64,000 bases of DNA from Salinarimonas sp052380005 (GTDB lineage: Bacteria; Pseudomonadota; Alphaproteobacteria; Rhizobiales; Beijerinckiaceae). Below are positions 30,855-40,012 of this stretch, in pieces. Below the pieces are notes generated by a model. It saw only the letters and a program-made list of their open reading frames with translations. It searched no databases and was not told the origin of the DNA. How positions within the stretch are numbered: the stretch's first letter is position 1; every line of letters starts with the position of its first letter. The DNA lies in assembly GCA_052380005.1 (NCBI GenBank), contig JBQTCJ010000018.1; one strand, 5' to 3'. The position numbers and the translations under genes are program-made.

Positions 30855-33019
30855 GCGGAACGTTCGCCATCGGCGGCGCGCCACGTTCGGGGGGATCCGC
30901 CCGAGCTCCGGCGCCAGGTCCGGCGCTCCCGCCGCTGCGCGAGGAGATCGTGCTCCACGAGGGACCGCCCGGCGGCGACGGCGCGCCGACCTGGACGCTG
31001 GAGGACCCCGCCCGCGCGCGCTACTTCCGAATCGGCTGGGCCGAGGTCGAGATGCTCGCGCGCTGGGAGGCGGGCGACCCGGCTGCGATCGCCGCGGCCG
31101 TCTCGCAGGCGACGACGCTCGCGCTCGCGCCCGCCGACGTCGAGGCCTTCGCGCGCTTCCTCGTCTCGGCCAACCTCGTCCAGGTGCGCGGGCCGGACGC
31201 CAACGCGCGGCTCGTCGAGCAGAAGCGTGCGGGCCGGATGGGCCCGCTGACGGCGGCCCTGAAGAACTACCTCTTCATCCGCATCCCGCTCGTGCGGCCG
31301 GACGCCTTCCTCGGCGCCACGCTGCCGCTCGCACGGCCGTTCTTCGGCGCGGTGTTTCGCTGGCTCAGCATCGCCGCCGGCGTGCTCGGCGTGGCGCTGG
31401 CCCTGCGGCAGTGGGACGCCTTCCTCACCACCTTCGTCTACCTGTTCTCCTGGCAGGGCGCGCTCGCGGTGGGCCTCGCGCTGGTGGCTGCGAAGCTGCT
31501 GCACGAGCTCGGCCACGCCTACGCCGCCAAGCGCGAGGGGCTGCCCGTGCCGACCATGGGCGTCGCGCTCATGGTGCTCTACCCCGTCCTCTACACGGAC
31601 ACGACCGCGGGCTGGCGGCTGACGGACCGGCGCGCGCGCCTGCGCATCGGCTATGCCGGCATGGCGATCGAGCTCGCGCTCGCCTCCTGGATGACGCTCG
31701 CCTGGAGCTTCCTGCCGGACGGGCCGGTGCGCTCCGCCGCCTTCGTGCTCGCCACCACGACCTGGATCATGACGCTGGCCGTCAACCTCAACCCCTTCAT
31801 GCGCTTCGACGGGTACTTCCTCCTGTCGGACCTGATCGACGCGCCGAACCTCCAGGACCGCGCCTTCCGCCACGCCCGCTGGCGCCTGCGCGAGGCGCTG
31901 TTCGGCTTCGGCGAGCCGCCGCCGGAGCCGCTCTCGCGCAGGCGCGGGCGGCTCTTCGTCGCCTATGCGATCGGCACCTGGCTGTACCGCTTCTTCCTGT
32001 TCCTCGGCATCGCGCTCCTCGTCTACCACCTCTTCTTCAAGCTGCTCGGCATCCTGCTGATGGTGGTCGAGCTCGCCTGGTTCATCGGCCGCCCCATCGC
32101 GCTCGAGATCGCGGAATGGGCCAAGCGCCGGGAGGCCTACCGGCTCAACCGGCACACCGTGGCGACGGGGCTCGCGGCCGCGGGGCTCGTCGTGTTGGCG
32201 ATCGTGCCGTGGTCGAGCGCGGTCAACGCGCCCGCCCTCTTCGAGGCCGAGGAGCGGGTGCAGGTGCACGCGCCCGTCGGCGCGCGGCTCGAGGTCGCCG
32301 CCGCGGCGCACGGAGCGCGGGTCGCCGCGGGCGATCCGCTGTTCGGCTTCGTCTCGCCGGACATGGACTACCGCCTCGCCGAGGTCGAGCGCCGCATCGC
32401 GGTGCTGCGCTGGCGCGCCTCGGTCGAGATCGGGGCCGGCGTGGAGGGCGCGAGCCGGGACGTGATCTTCTCCGAGCTCGAGGGTGCGGTCGCCGAGCGC
32501 GCGGCGCTGCGGCGCCTGGCCGAGCGCCTCTCGGTGACGGCGCCGATCGACGGGCGGGTCGTCGAGCTCGCCGAGGACGCGCGTCCGGGGACCTGGATGC
32601 CGGAGGGCGCCTGGCTCGCCACCATTGCGGCGCCGGGTACGGGCGAAGTCGCGGCCTATGTGCGCGAGGCCGATCTCGCGCGCATCGCGCCCGGCGCCCA
32701 GGCGACGTTCCACGCCGACGCGCCGGGCCGCGCGCCCGTGCCGCTCGTCGTCGCGCGCATCTCCGAGACGGCGACGCGCCGCCTCGACGCCACGCCCGAG
32801 CTCGCCTCGGACCACGGCGGCGGCATCGCCGCGAACCTGCGCGACGGCGCGCTCGTGCCCCACGAGGCGGTCTATCGCGTCGTCCTGCGGCCCGTGGAGA
32901 GCGGCGCGCCGGAGATGGCGCTGCGCGGCACGGTGCGCCTCGACGGCGAGGCGGAGAGCTTCGTCGCGCGCGCCTGGCGGGCGGCGGTGGCGGTGGTGGT
33001 GCGCGAGAGCGGGTTCTGA
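30851..33019 (+). CDS. M50 site-2-type zinc protease fused to HlyD-like adaptor
   Basis: 722 residues, taken from the GTG at 30851 that overlaps the preceding stop (GTGA). The N-terminal 100 residues include WTLEDPARARYFRIGWAEVE and a helical block resembling the PqqD-like winged helix found in peptide zinc metalloproteases. A polytopic M50 domain follows, with the zinc motif HELGH (218-222) and the third-ligand motif NPFMRFDGY (314-322), so it looks catalytically intact. From about 456 on it is an adaptor: VQVHAPVGARLEVA, a short coiled coil, SVTAPIDGRVVELAEDARPG and VPHEAVYRVV. Intramembrane proteolysis or peptide handling linked to export is inferred. Last gene of the operon. Confidence 0.85.
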   Translation: MSGTFAIGGAPRSGGSARAPAPGPALPPLREEIVLHEGPPGGDGAPTWTLEDPARARYFRIGWAEVEMLARWEAGDPAAIAAAVSQATTLALAPADVEAFARFLVSANLVQVRGPDANARLVEQKRAGRMGPLTAALKNYLFIRIPLVRPDAFLGATLPLARPFFGAVFRWLSIAAGVLGVALALRQWDAFLTTFVYLFSWQGALAVGLALVAAKLLHELGHAYAAKREGLPVPTMGVALMVLYPVLYTDTTAGWRLTDRRARLRIGYAGMAIELALASWMTLAWSFLPDGPVRSAAFVLATTTWIMTLAVNLNPFMRFDGYFLLSDLIDAPNLQDRAFRHARWRLREALFGFGEPPPEPLSRRRGRLFVAYAIGTWLYRFFLFLGIALLVYHLFFKLLGILLMVVELAWFIGRPIALEIAEWAKRREAYRLNRHTVATGLAAAGLVVLAIVPWSSAVNAPALFEAEERVQVHAPVGARLEVAAAAHGARVAAGDPLFGFVSPDMDYRLAEVERRIAVLRWRASVEIGAGVEGASRDVIFSELEGAVAERAALRRLAERLSVTAPIDGRVVELAEDARPGTWMPEGAWLATIAAPGTGEVAAYVREADLARIAPGAQATFHADAPGRAPVPLVVARISETATRRLDATPELASDHGGGIAANLRDGALVPHEAVYRVVLRPVESGAPEMALRGTVRLDGEAESFVARAWRAAVAVVVRESGF

Positions 33020-33032
33020 GGTCCCGCTCCGC

Positions 33033-33992
33033 TCACCCGAGCGCGTCGAGCGCCGCGAGATCGACGTTCGCGCCGCACAGGAGCACGCCCACCCGCTCCC
33101 CCCGCGTCGCGCGGTAGGCGCCCGACGTCAGCGCCGCCAGCGCCGCGGCGCCACCCGGCTCGGTGGCGATGCGGAAGTCGCGCCACAGCATCCGCTGGGC
33201 GTCGACGATCGCGTCGTCCGCGACGAGCGCCACGTGGTCGACGGTCGCGAGCGCGATCTCCGTGACGAGCCGCCCGGCGGCGCGGGCGCCGAGCGAATCG
33301 GCGGCGACCGAGTTCACCTCGACGTCGATGGGCTCGCCCGCCGCGAGCGCCGCGAACAGCGCGCACGAGCCCGTCGGCTCGACGCCCACCACCTTCACGC
33401 GCCCGCCGAGCCAGGCACCGATGCCGGCGACGAGCCCGCCGCCGCCGACCGCGACGAGCACGGTGTCGAGGCCGCCCGCGGCGTCCTCCTCCCATTCGAG
33501 CGCGACCGTGCCCTGGCCGGCGATGGTCGCCTGCGCATCGTAGGCGTGGACCGAGAGCGCGCCGGTCGCGGCGATGTGCATGCCGCAGGCGAACAGGGCG
33601 TCGGCGTAGCGCGGCCCGCCGATCCGCACGTCCGCGCCCATGCGGCGGATGACGTCCACCTTGGCGCGCGGCGAGATCTCCGGCACGAAGATCGTGGCGC
33701 GGTGGCCGAGCTCGCGGGCGGCGTAGGCGACGGCGGCGCCGTGGTTGCCGCCGGACGCGGCGGCGACGCCCGCCTCGGGGACCGTCTCGCCCAGGAGGTT
33801 GTTGAAGGCGCCGCGCGCCTTGAACGAGCCGGCGTGCTGGAGGAACTCGAGCTTGAGGGAGACGAGGCCTTCGTGCCCGAAGGCGTTCTCCAGCCGCCAG
33901 GTCGGCGTGCGCCGGACGTGGGGCGCGATGCGCCGGTGGGCGTCCTGGATGTCCCGGGGCGTGACGGGAAGCGGGCTCGCGGGGGCGGTCAT
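33033..33992 (-). CDS. PLP-dependent threonine/serine dehydratase-like enzyme
   Basis: 319 residues of fold type II. The PLP lysine lies in GSFKARGA; the phosphate and substrate loops are SGGNHGAAVA and GGGGLVAGI. No C-terminal ACT regulatory domain, so it resembles catabolic threonine dehydratase or serine dehydratase/racemase rather than biosynthetic IlvA. Converges on the secretion operon with a 13-bp gap. Confidence 0.85.
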   Translation of the reverse strand: MTAPASPLPVTPRDIQDAHRRIAPHVRRTPTWRLENAFGHEGLVSLKLEFLQHAGSFKARGAFNNLLGETVPEAGVAAASGGNHGAAVAYAARELGHRATIFVPEISPRAKVDVIRRMGADVRIGGPRYADALFACGMHIAATGALSVHAYDAQATIAGQGTVALEWEEDAAGGLDTVLVAVGGGGLVAGIGAWLGGRVKVVGVEPTGSCALFAALAAGEPIDVEVNSVAADSLGARAAGRLVTEIALATVDHVALVADDAIVDAQRMLWRDFRIATEPGGAAALAALTSGAYRATRGERVGVLLCGANVDLAALDALG

Positions 33993-34086
33993 CGGTCTCT
34001 CCCTTGTCTGCCCCCTTCCTAGTCCGCCCCGGCGCGCCGCGCCAGGACGCCCCCGCCCGGGCGGCCTTTGCGAAAGCGCGAGGCCC

Positions 34087-34836
34087 TCACGCCCAGATCG
34101 CCACGGCGAGCCCGTGCGCGTCGCGCTCCGGCGGATCGGGAAAGGCCTGCGCCGCCCCCTCGGCCAGGCGCCGCGCCACGACGAGGCAGGCGAGGGCGTC
34201 GATCAGGTCGTCGGGACCCGCCCCGCGCGGGCGCTCGGCTGCGATCAGCGCGGGCGCGACCCCGGCCTCGCGGAGCAGCGCGCGGCGCGCGTCGAGCCCC
34301 GGCTGATGCGGGCTTCCGCGCACCTTCTTGGGCGTGTCGAGCGCCCGCTCCCCGTTCATGCGCCAGAAGGCGACCTCGGGGTGGCACTCGAAGACGCGCC
34401 CGGCGTCCGCCGGCCGGGCGCGCAGGAGCGCGTCGATCTCGCGCACCTTCGGGAACAGCATGAAGCCCTGCTTGGAGACCTTGCGCGGCGGGGTCGAGGT
34501 GGCGAGCGCGGCGGCGCAGGCCTGCGCGTAGCCGTCCGCGTAGACCGCCGCGCGCGCCGGCATCGAGAACACGCTCGACTGGCGCGCACCGAGCAGCGGG
34601 CGCACCGCCTGCTCCGCCGCCCGGCCGGGACCGACGATGCGCTCGGGCAAGCCGATCGGCATGTCGATCGCCACCACGCGCGGCGCCTCGGGCGCGTCGA
34701 GGATCGCCGCGAGATCCGGCGCCCCGCGCAGGCGCGGCGGCTCGGCGCCGTCGAGGCGTTCGAAGGCGACCACCCAGCCGCCGGGGCAGCCGTCGGCGCC
34801 GGCGATCCAGGGGGAGGGGGGCGTCCGAGACGTCAT
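34087..34836 (-). CDS. DUF429 family protein (predicted RNase H-like fold)
   Basis: 249 residues from the ATG at 34836. AGADGCPGGWVVA at the N-terminus and VVAIDMPIGLPE are typical DUF429 blocks with conserved acidic residues; FECHPEVAFWRMNG and DDLIDALACLVVARR complete the signature. The family is predicted to be nuclease-like but its function is not established. Divergent from the Kef-type antiporter. Confidence 0.8.
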   Translation of the reverse strand: MTSRTPPSPWIAGADGCPGGWVVAFERLDGAEPPRLRGAPDLAAILDAPEAPRVVAIDMPIGLPERIVGPGRAAEQAVRPLLGARQSSVFSMPARAAVYADGYAQACAAALATSTPPRKVSKQGFMLFPKVREIDALLRARPADAGRVFECHPEVAFWRMNGERALDTPKKVRGSPHQPGLDARRALLREAGVAPALIAAERPRGAGPDDLIDALACLVVARRLAEGAAQAFPDPPERDAHGLAVAIWA

Positions 34837-34982
34837 GCGGCGGCCGGGGTTCCGATGCGGGACGTGTCCGGTGGAGATAGGGCAGCGCCGCCCGGCGGGC
34901 ACGTCCGCGCTTGATCTGGAGCATTGACCCGCGGGCCGGCGCCGGGCAGCCTCCGAGCCCATTCCACAGGAGCACGCTGCGT

Positions 34983-36722
34983 ATGGAGCATCACGTCGGC
35001 ATCCCCCACCTGCGCGAGGTGATCGTCTTCCTCGTCGCCGCGGGCGTGATGGTGCCGCTCTTCCACCGCATGCGCGTCTCGCCCGTGCTCGGCTACCTCG
35101 TGGTGGGCGGCGTCATCGGGCCGTTCGGGCTGGGGCTGCTCGCGGCGGATTTCCCCCTCCTGCACTGGGTCGTGATCGACGATCTGGCGGGGGTTCAGGC
35201 GCTCGCCGAGCTCGGCGTCATCTTCCTCCTCTTCGTCATCGGGCTCGAGCTCTCGCTCGAGCGCCTGTGGGCCATGCGCCGGCTCGTCTTCGGGCTGGGC
35301 TCCGCGCAGATCCTGATCACGGGGACGATCATCGGCGTCATCGCATGGGAGTTCGGCAACTCGATCCCCGCCTCGATCGTGCTCGGCGCCTGCCTCGCGC
35401 TGTCCTCGACCGCGATCGTGATGCAGCTGCTGATGCAGCGGCGCCGGCTCGGCACGCCGCTCGGGCGCTCGTCCTTCTCGATCCTCTTGATGCAGGATCT
35501 CGCGGTGGTGCCGATCCTGTTCGTCGTGGGCGTGCTCGGCGCCCAGGTCGGGGGGGCTCGGATGGAGGGCAACCTCGGGGCCGACCTCGCGCTGGCGCTC
35601 GGCAAGGCGGCGCTGACGATCGGCGGGATCTACGCCGTCGGGCGTCTCGTGCTGCGCCCGGCCCTGCGCATCGCCGCGCAGACGAGAAGCCCCGAGATGT
35701 TCATGGCGGCGATCCTGCTCACCGTCATCGGCATCTCCGCCATCACGGGCGCCGCCGGCCTGTCGATGGCGCTCGGCGCTTTCCTGGCCGGGCTGCTGAT
35801 CGCCGAGACCGAGTTCCGGCACGAGGTCGAGGTCGACATCGAGCCCTTCAAGGGGCTGATGCTGGGGCTGTTCTTCATGTCGGTGGGCATGGGGATCGAC
35901 TGGCGCGTGATCGTGGAGGCGCCGTTCTGGATCCTCGCCTCCGTCGTCGGGCTCTTCGCCTTGAAGAGCGTCGTCACGGCCGGCCTGTGCGTCGCCTTCG
36001 GGCTCGGACGCGCCACCGCGATCGAGGCGGGCCTGCTGCTCGGCCAGGGCGGCGAGTTCGCCTTCATCGTGGTGGGGCTGGCCATGAGCCTCGGGCTGAT
36101 CCCGCCCGACGTCGGGCAGTTCATGCTCATCGTCGCGGGCCTCACCATGCTGGTGACGCCCCTCGTCGCGCACGCCGCGGAGCGGCTCGCGGCACGCATG
36201 GCGGGCGCCGAGGGCGGCTCCGAGCACGCGCTCGCGAGCATGGCCGAGGTCGAGGGACACGTCGTGCTCGCCGGCTTCGGCCGCGTCGGGCGGACCCTCG
36301 TCGAGACCCTGCAGGCCGAGGCGATCCCCTTCGTCGCCATCGACGCCGATCCCAACGGCGTCGCCGCCGCGCGCAAGGAGGGACTGCCGGTCTATTTCGG
36401 CGACGCCTCGCGCCTCGACCTCCTCGGCCGCGCGCACATCGCCGAGGCGAGCGCCGTCGTGCTGACGATGGACGACCCGAAGGCGGCGGAGGCCATCGCC
36501 CGCGCGATCCGGGAGGCCTGGCCGATGATCCCGATCTACGCCCGCGCCCGCGATCGCGCCCACGCGCACAGGCTGATCGAGGCCGGCGCGACCGTCGCGG
36601 TGCCGGAAGCCTTCGAGGCGAGCCTCCAGCTCGCCGGACGGGTGCTGGAGGGCTTCGGCATCGGCGAGGAAGTCGTGCGCCGGCGCCTCGACCAGCAGCG
36701 GGGGCTGGAGGAAATCACCTGA
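34983..36722 (+). CDS. Kef-type monovalent cation:proton antiporter (CPA2) with RCK domain
   Basis: 579 residues from ATG 34983. Residues 1-400 form about 12 membrane helices of the Na/H exchanger fold, with GYLVVGGVIGPFGLGLL and LGACLALSSTAIVMQLL. From about 423 there is a TrkA-N/RCK Rossmann domain with GFGRVGRTLVETL and VAIDADPNGV. It should exchange potassium or sodium for protons and be gated by a nucleotide or redox ligand at the RCK domain. No separate KefF/KefG partner is adjacent. Confidence 0.88.
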   Translation: MEHHVGIPHLREVIVFLVAAGVMVPLFHRMRVSPVLGYLVVGGVIGPFGLGLLAADFPLLHWVVIDDLAGVQALAELGVIFLLFVIGLELSLERLWAMRRLVFGLGSAQILITGTIIGVIAWEFGNSIPASIVLGACLALSSTAIVMQLLMQRRRLGTPLGRSSFSILLMQDLAVVPILFVVGVLGAQVGGARMEGNLGADLALALGKAALTIGGIYAVGRLVLRPALRIAAQTRSPEMFMAAILLTVIGISAITGAAGLSMALGAFLAGLLIAETEFRHEVEVDIEPFKGLMLGLFFMSVGMGIDWRVIVEAPFWILASVVGLFALKSVVTAGLCVAFGLGRATAIEAGLLLGQGGEFAFIVVGLAMSLGLIPPDVGQFMLIVAGLTMLVTPLVAHAAERLAARMAGAEGGSEHALASMAEVEGHVVLAGFGRVGRTLVETLQAEAIPFVAIDADPNGVAAARKEGLPVYFGDASRLDLLGRAHIAEASAVVLTMDDPKAAEAIARAIREAWPMIPIYARARDRAHAHRLIEAGATVAVPEAFEASLQLAGRVLEGFGIGEEVVRRRLDQQRGLEEIT

Positions 36723-36737
36723 GGCGACGCGGGACCC

Positions 36738-36766
36738 TCTCCCCTCTCCCTCGGGGAGAGGGGAGA
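36738..36766. terminator. 13-bp perfect hairpin between convergent genes
   Basis: The pyrimidine-rich arm 36738-36750 pairs fully with the purine-rich arm 36754-36766 over a TCG loop. It lies between the Kef antiporter stop (36722) and the convergent tex stop (36800). Palindromes of the CTCTCCC/GGGAGAG type are widespread between genes in GC-rich Proteobacteria, so it may be a dispersed palindromic element as well as a bidirectional terminator. Confidence 0.6.
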
Positions 36767-36799
36767 CCCGCGCGCCCTTCGTCGATGCGGACGCCCGCC

Positions 36800-39178
36800 T
36801 CACGTTCCGCGGCGGTCTCGGTCCTGGGCGCGGCGCAGCGCATCGGCGAGCGCGCCGCCGGCCGAGGCGGCACCCGAGCGTTCCCGGTCGGCGCGAGGCT
36901 TGCCGGCCTGCGGCGTGCGCGCCGGTTCGGGCCGGCCGCCGCCTGCGCCCTTCTGCACAGGGCGTCGCTCCTGCCCCGGCTCGTCGGAGAGCCGCATGGA
37001 CAGGCCGATGCGCTTTCGCGGCACGTCGACCTCCATCACCTTGACCTTCACCACGTCGCCGGGCTTGGCCACGGCGCGCGGGTCCTTCACGAAGCTCGTC
37101 GACATGGCCGAGACGTGGACGAGCCCGTCCTGGTGGACGCCGACGTCGACGAAGGCGCCGAAGGCGGCGACGTTCGTGACGACGCCCTCCAGCACCATGC
37201 CGGGCCGCAGGTCGGAGATCTTCTCGACCCCCTCGGCGAAGGCCGCCGTCTTGAAGGCCGGGCGCGGGTCGCGGCCCGGCTTCTCCAGCTCGGCGATGAT
37301 GTCGGAGACGGTCGGCACGCCGAAGGTCTCGTCGGTGAAGCGCCGCGGGTCGAGCGCGCGCAGCGTCTTCGCGTCGCCGATGATGCGCACGACGTCGGCC
37401 TTGGTGAACTCCAGGATGCGGCGCACCACCGGATAGGCCTCGGGGTGCACGCCGGAGCGGTCGAGCGGGTCCGCGCCGTCCTGGATGCGCAGGAAGCCGG
37501 CGGCGAGCTGGAAGGTCTTGGGCCCGAGGCCGGGCACCTTCATCAGCTCCTTGCGGGTGCGGAACGGCCCCGCCTCGTCGCGGCGCGCGACGATCGCCTT
37601 GGCGACGCCCTCGCCGAGCCCGGAGACCCGCGCGAGCAGCGGCGCGGAGGCGGTGTTCACCTCCACGCCGACCGCGTTCACGCAATCCTCGACGACGGCG
37701 TCGAGGGCGCGGGAGAGGGCGTGCTCCGCGAGATCGTGCTGGTACTGCCCGACGCCGATGGATTTCGGGTCGATCTTCACGAGCTCCGCCAGAGGATCCT
37801 GGAGACGGCGCGCGATCGAGACGGCGCCGCGCAGCGAGACGTCGAGGTCGGGTAGTTCCTTCGAGGCGAAGGCGGAGGCCGAATAGACCGAGGCGCCGGC
37901 TTCCGAGACCATCACTTTGACGACCTTTCGATCGGGCAGCCGCCCCATCAGCTCGCCGGCCAGCTTGTCGGTTTCCCGCGAGGCGGTGCCGTTGCCGATG
38001 GCGACGAGCTCGACGCCGTGGCGGCGCACCAGCCCTTCGAGCGTGGCGAGCGCCGCGTCCCAACGCCGCTGCGGCTCGTGCGGGTAGATCGTGTCGGTCG
38101 CGACGACCTTCCCTGTGGCGTCGACCACCGCGACCTTGACGCCGGTGCGATAGCCGGGATCGAGGCCCATCGTCGCCCGCGCGCCGGCGGGCGCGGCGAG
38201 CAGGAGATCGCGCAGGTTCGCCGCGAAGACGCGAATGCTCTCCTCCTCCGCCTTCGCCCAGAGACGGGCGCGGGCGTCGAGCGCGACGGAGAGCGAGATC
38301 TTGGTGCGCCAGGCGAAGCCCGCCGCCTTCGCCAGCCAGGCGTCCCCCGGCCGGCCGCGGTCGGCGAGCCCGAAGCGGGCGCGGATCTTGGCGGGATAGG
38401 CGTCCTTGGCCGTGTCGGGGGCGTTCTCGGGGATCTCGGTGAGGGAGACGGAGAGCACCTCCTCCTTCTCCGCGCGGAAGATCGCCAGGATGCGGTGGGC
38501 CGGCAGGTCGGCGATCTTCCCGGAATAGGCGAAGTAGTCCGAGAACTTGGCGCCCACCTGCTCCTTGCCCTCGCGCACGCTCGCGACGAGCCGCGCCTCG
38601 CGCCAGAAATCCTCGCGCAGCCGCCCGATCAGGTCCGCGTCCTCGGCGAAGCGCTCGACCAGGATGTGACGCGCCCCCTCGAGCGCGGCATCGACGTCCG
38701 CGACGCCCACGGCGGCGTCGACGAAGGCGCGGGCCTGGTCCTCGGGCGCGCGCTCGGGCGAGGCCACCAGCGCGTCCGCCAGCGGCCCGAGCCCGGCCTC
38801 GCGGGCGATCTGCGCCTTGGTCCGGCGCTTCACCTTGTAGGGGAGGTAGAGGTCTTCCAGCCGCGCCTTGGTGTCGGCGGCGGCGATGGCGGCGGCGAGC
38901 GCATCGGTGAGCTTGCCCTGCTCGGCGATCGCGGTGCGGATCGCGCCGCGACGCTCCTCCAGCTCGCGCAGGTAGCCGAGCCGCTCCTCGAGCGTGCGCA
39001 GCTGCGTGTCGTCGAGGCCCCCCGTCGCCTCCTTGCGGTAGCGCGCGACGAAGGGCACCGTCGCGCCCTCGTCGAGGAGCGCCACCGCGGCGGCGACCTG
39101 CGTGTCGGCGACGCCGAGCTCGGCGGCGATGCCGCGGATGATGGTGCGGGCGGTCTCGCCCCCGTCTTGCTTCGTCAT
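36800..39178 (-). CDS. tex: RNA-binding transcription accessory protein Tex
   Basis: 792 residues from the ATG at 39178 (GAAGG 5 bases upstream); the open frame continues upstream over other genes. Order: Tex N-terminal helical region (VPFVARYRKEATGGLDDTQLR), YqgF/RNase H-like domain (TMGLDPGYRTGVKVAVVDATG), helix-hairpin-helix pair (VSGLGEGVAKAIVARRDEAG, VPGLGPKTFQLAAGF), and a C-terminal S1 domain (GVVTNVAAFGAFVDVGVHQD). It binds nucleic acids and affects transcription. The tail after S1 is basic and low-complexity. Confidence 0.95.
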   Translation of the reverse strand: MTKQDGGETARTIIRGIAAELGVADTQVAAAVALLDEGATVPFVARYRKEATGGLDDTQLRTLEERLGYLRELEERRGAIRTAIAEQGKLTDALAAAIAAADTKARLEDLYLPYKVKRRTKAQIAREAGLGPLADALVASPERAPEDQARAFVDAAVGVADVDAALEGARHILVERFAEDADLIGRLREDFWREARLVASVREGKEQVGAKFSDYFAYSGKIADLPAHRILAIFRAEKEEVLSVSLTEIPENAPDTAKDAYPAKIRARFGLADRGRPGDAWLAKAAGFAWRTKISLSVALDARARLWAKAEEESIRVFAANLRDLLLAAPAGARATMGLDPGYRTGVKVAVVDATGKVVATDTIYPHEPQRRWDAALATLEGLVRRHGVELVAIGNGTASRETDKLAGELMGRLPDRKVVKVMVSEAGASVYSASAFASKELPDLDVSLRGAVSIARRLQDPLAELVKIDPKSIGVGQYQHDLAEHALSRALDAVVEDCVNAVGVEVNTASAPLLARVSGLGEGVAKAIVARRDEAGPFRTRKELMKVPGLGPKTFQLAAGFLRIQDGADPLDRSGVHPEAYPVVRRILEFTKADVVRIIGDAKTLRALDPRRFTDETFGVPTVSDIIAELEKPGRDPRPAFKTAAFAEGVEKISDLRPGMVLEGVVTNVAAFGAFVDVGVHQDGLVHVSAMSTSFVKDPRAVAKPGDVVKVKVMEVDVPRKRIGLSMRLSDEPGQERRPVQKGAGGGRPEPARTPQAGKPRADRERSGAASAGGALADALRRAQDRDRRGT

Positions 39179-39275
39179 GTCGCCTTCACCGAATCGCGTG
39201 CTCGGAAAGGCGAAGGGTGTAGCGCGCCCGCGTCGGCCCGCAAACCGCGCGCCGGCGCGCCGCGGGCGGGCCGCG

Positions 39276-39347
39276 TCAGCGCCGGCGCCGGCGCAGGAAG
39301 CGGAACGCCTCGCGCAGGAGGATGGCGCGTCGGATGAAGCGGAACAT
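39276..39347 (-). CDS. 23-residue basic amphipathic mini-ORF
   Basis: ATG at 39347 is preceded by GGGAGAGA at a good spacing of about 6 bases. The frame encodes a 23-residue peptide beginning MFRFIRRAILLREAF and ending with five arginines before TGA at 39276. Arg and hydrophobic residues alternate as in an amphipathic helix. It fills most of the 302-bp gap between tex and the flagellar-rod-like gene; the rest of that gap shows nothing else. Expression is unproven, but the ribosome-binding site and composition are not random-looking. Confidence 0.5.
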   Translation of the reverse strand: MFRFIRRAILLREAFRFLRRRRR

Positions 39348-39481
39348 GGCTGTCTCTCCCGTCTCGTGTCGTCATGGGAGAGAACGCGGGTCGGCGTGCT
39401 CGGTTCGGCGGCGGCGCGATCCGCGGCATTCGCGCGATCGCGGCAACTGCGCGGAAAGGCGCGGCGGCATAGGATCGGGTC

Positions 39482-39880
39482 ATGATCTCCGCGCTCGCCA
39501 TCTCCCGCACCGGCCTCGACGCCGCTTCGTTGCGCCTCGAGGCGAGTGCGTCCAACGTCGCGAACCTGCGCACGACCGGGGCTCTGCCCACGGAGCCGGG
39601 CGGGCGTTCGGGGGCCTACGCGCCGGTCGACGTGGTGCAGACCTCCACGGACGGGGCCGGCGTCTCCGCCCGCCTCGCCGAGCGCCGGCCGGCCTTCGTC
39701 CCGGCCTGGGAGCCCGGCTCGCCGGACGCCGACGCGAGGGGCTTCGTCGCCGCGCCCAACGTCGACATCGTCGGCGAGGTGACGAACCAGATCATGGCCG
39801 TGGCCGCCTTCGAGGCCAACGCGGCCGCGATGCGCGCCGCGCGCGAATTGGCGCAGACGCTCTTCGACATCGAGGCCTGA
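39482..39880 (+). CDS. FlgC-like flagellar basal-body rod protein (short, orphan)
   Basis: 132 residues. The N-terminus MISALAISRTGLDAASLRLEASASNVAN is the rod-protein helix in which SxNxAN is conserved. The C-terminus VAAFEANAAAMRAARELAQTLFDI matches the FlgC/rod C-terminal helix. NVDIVGEVTNQI is also typical. It is about 30 kb from the flagellar operon, has no flgB or fliE beside it, and is close to FlgC size, so it may be a second, specialised rod-like protein. Confidence 0.75.
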   Translation: MISALAISRTGLDAASLRLEASASNVANLRTTGALPTEPGGRSGAYAPVDVVQTSTDGAGVSARLAERRPAFVPAWEPGSPDADARGFVAAPNVDIVGEVTNQIMAVAAFEANAAAMRAARELAQTLFDIEA

Positions 39881-40012
39881 CGCGGGCGTCGAGCCGAGAC
39901 TCGCGCGCGGGTGCGCGCTCCAAAGGCGCACGCAGGCGCATGGACCCGAGCCGCCGGCCCGGATATCCTGCCGGCAGGACGGACGACGAAGCGGTTCACG
40001 GGGGGCGTCGGC

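Noticed and set aside
36738..36766. CRISPR or insertion-sequence end
   Set aside because: It is a single palindrome between convergent genes with no repeat-spacer pattern and no transposase nearby.
34833..38063. Minus-strand frame of 1076 codons across the Kef antiporter and tex
   Set aside because: It crosses two clear genes in other frames and has only Arg/Gly/Glu/His-rich composition.
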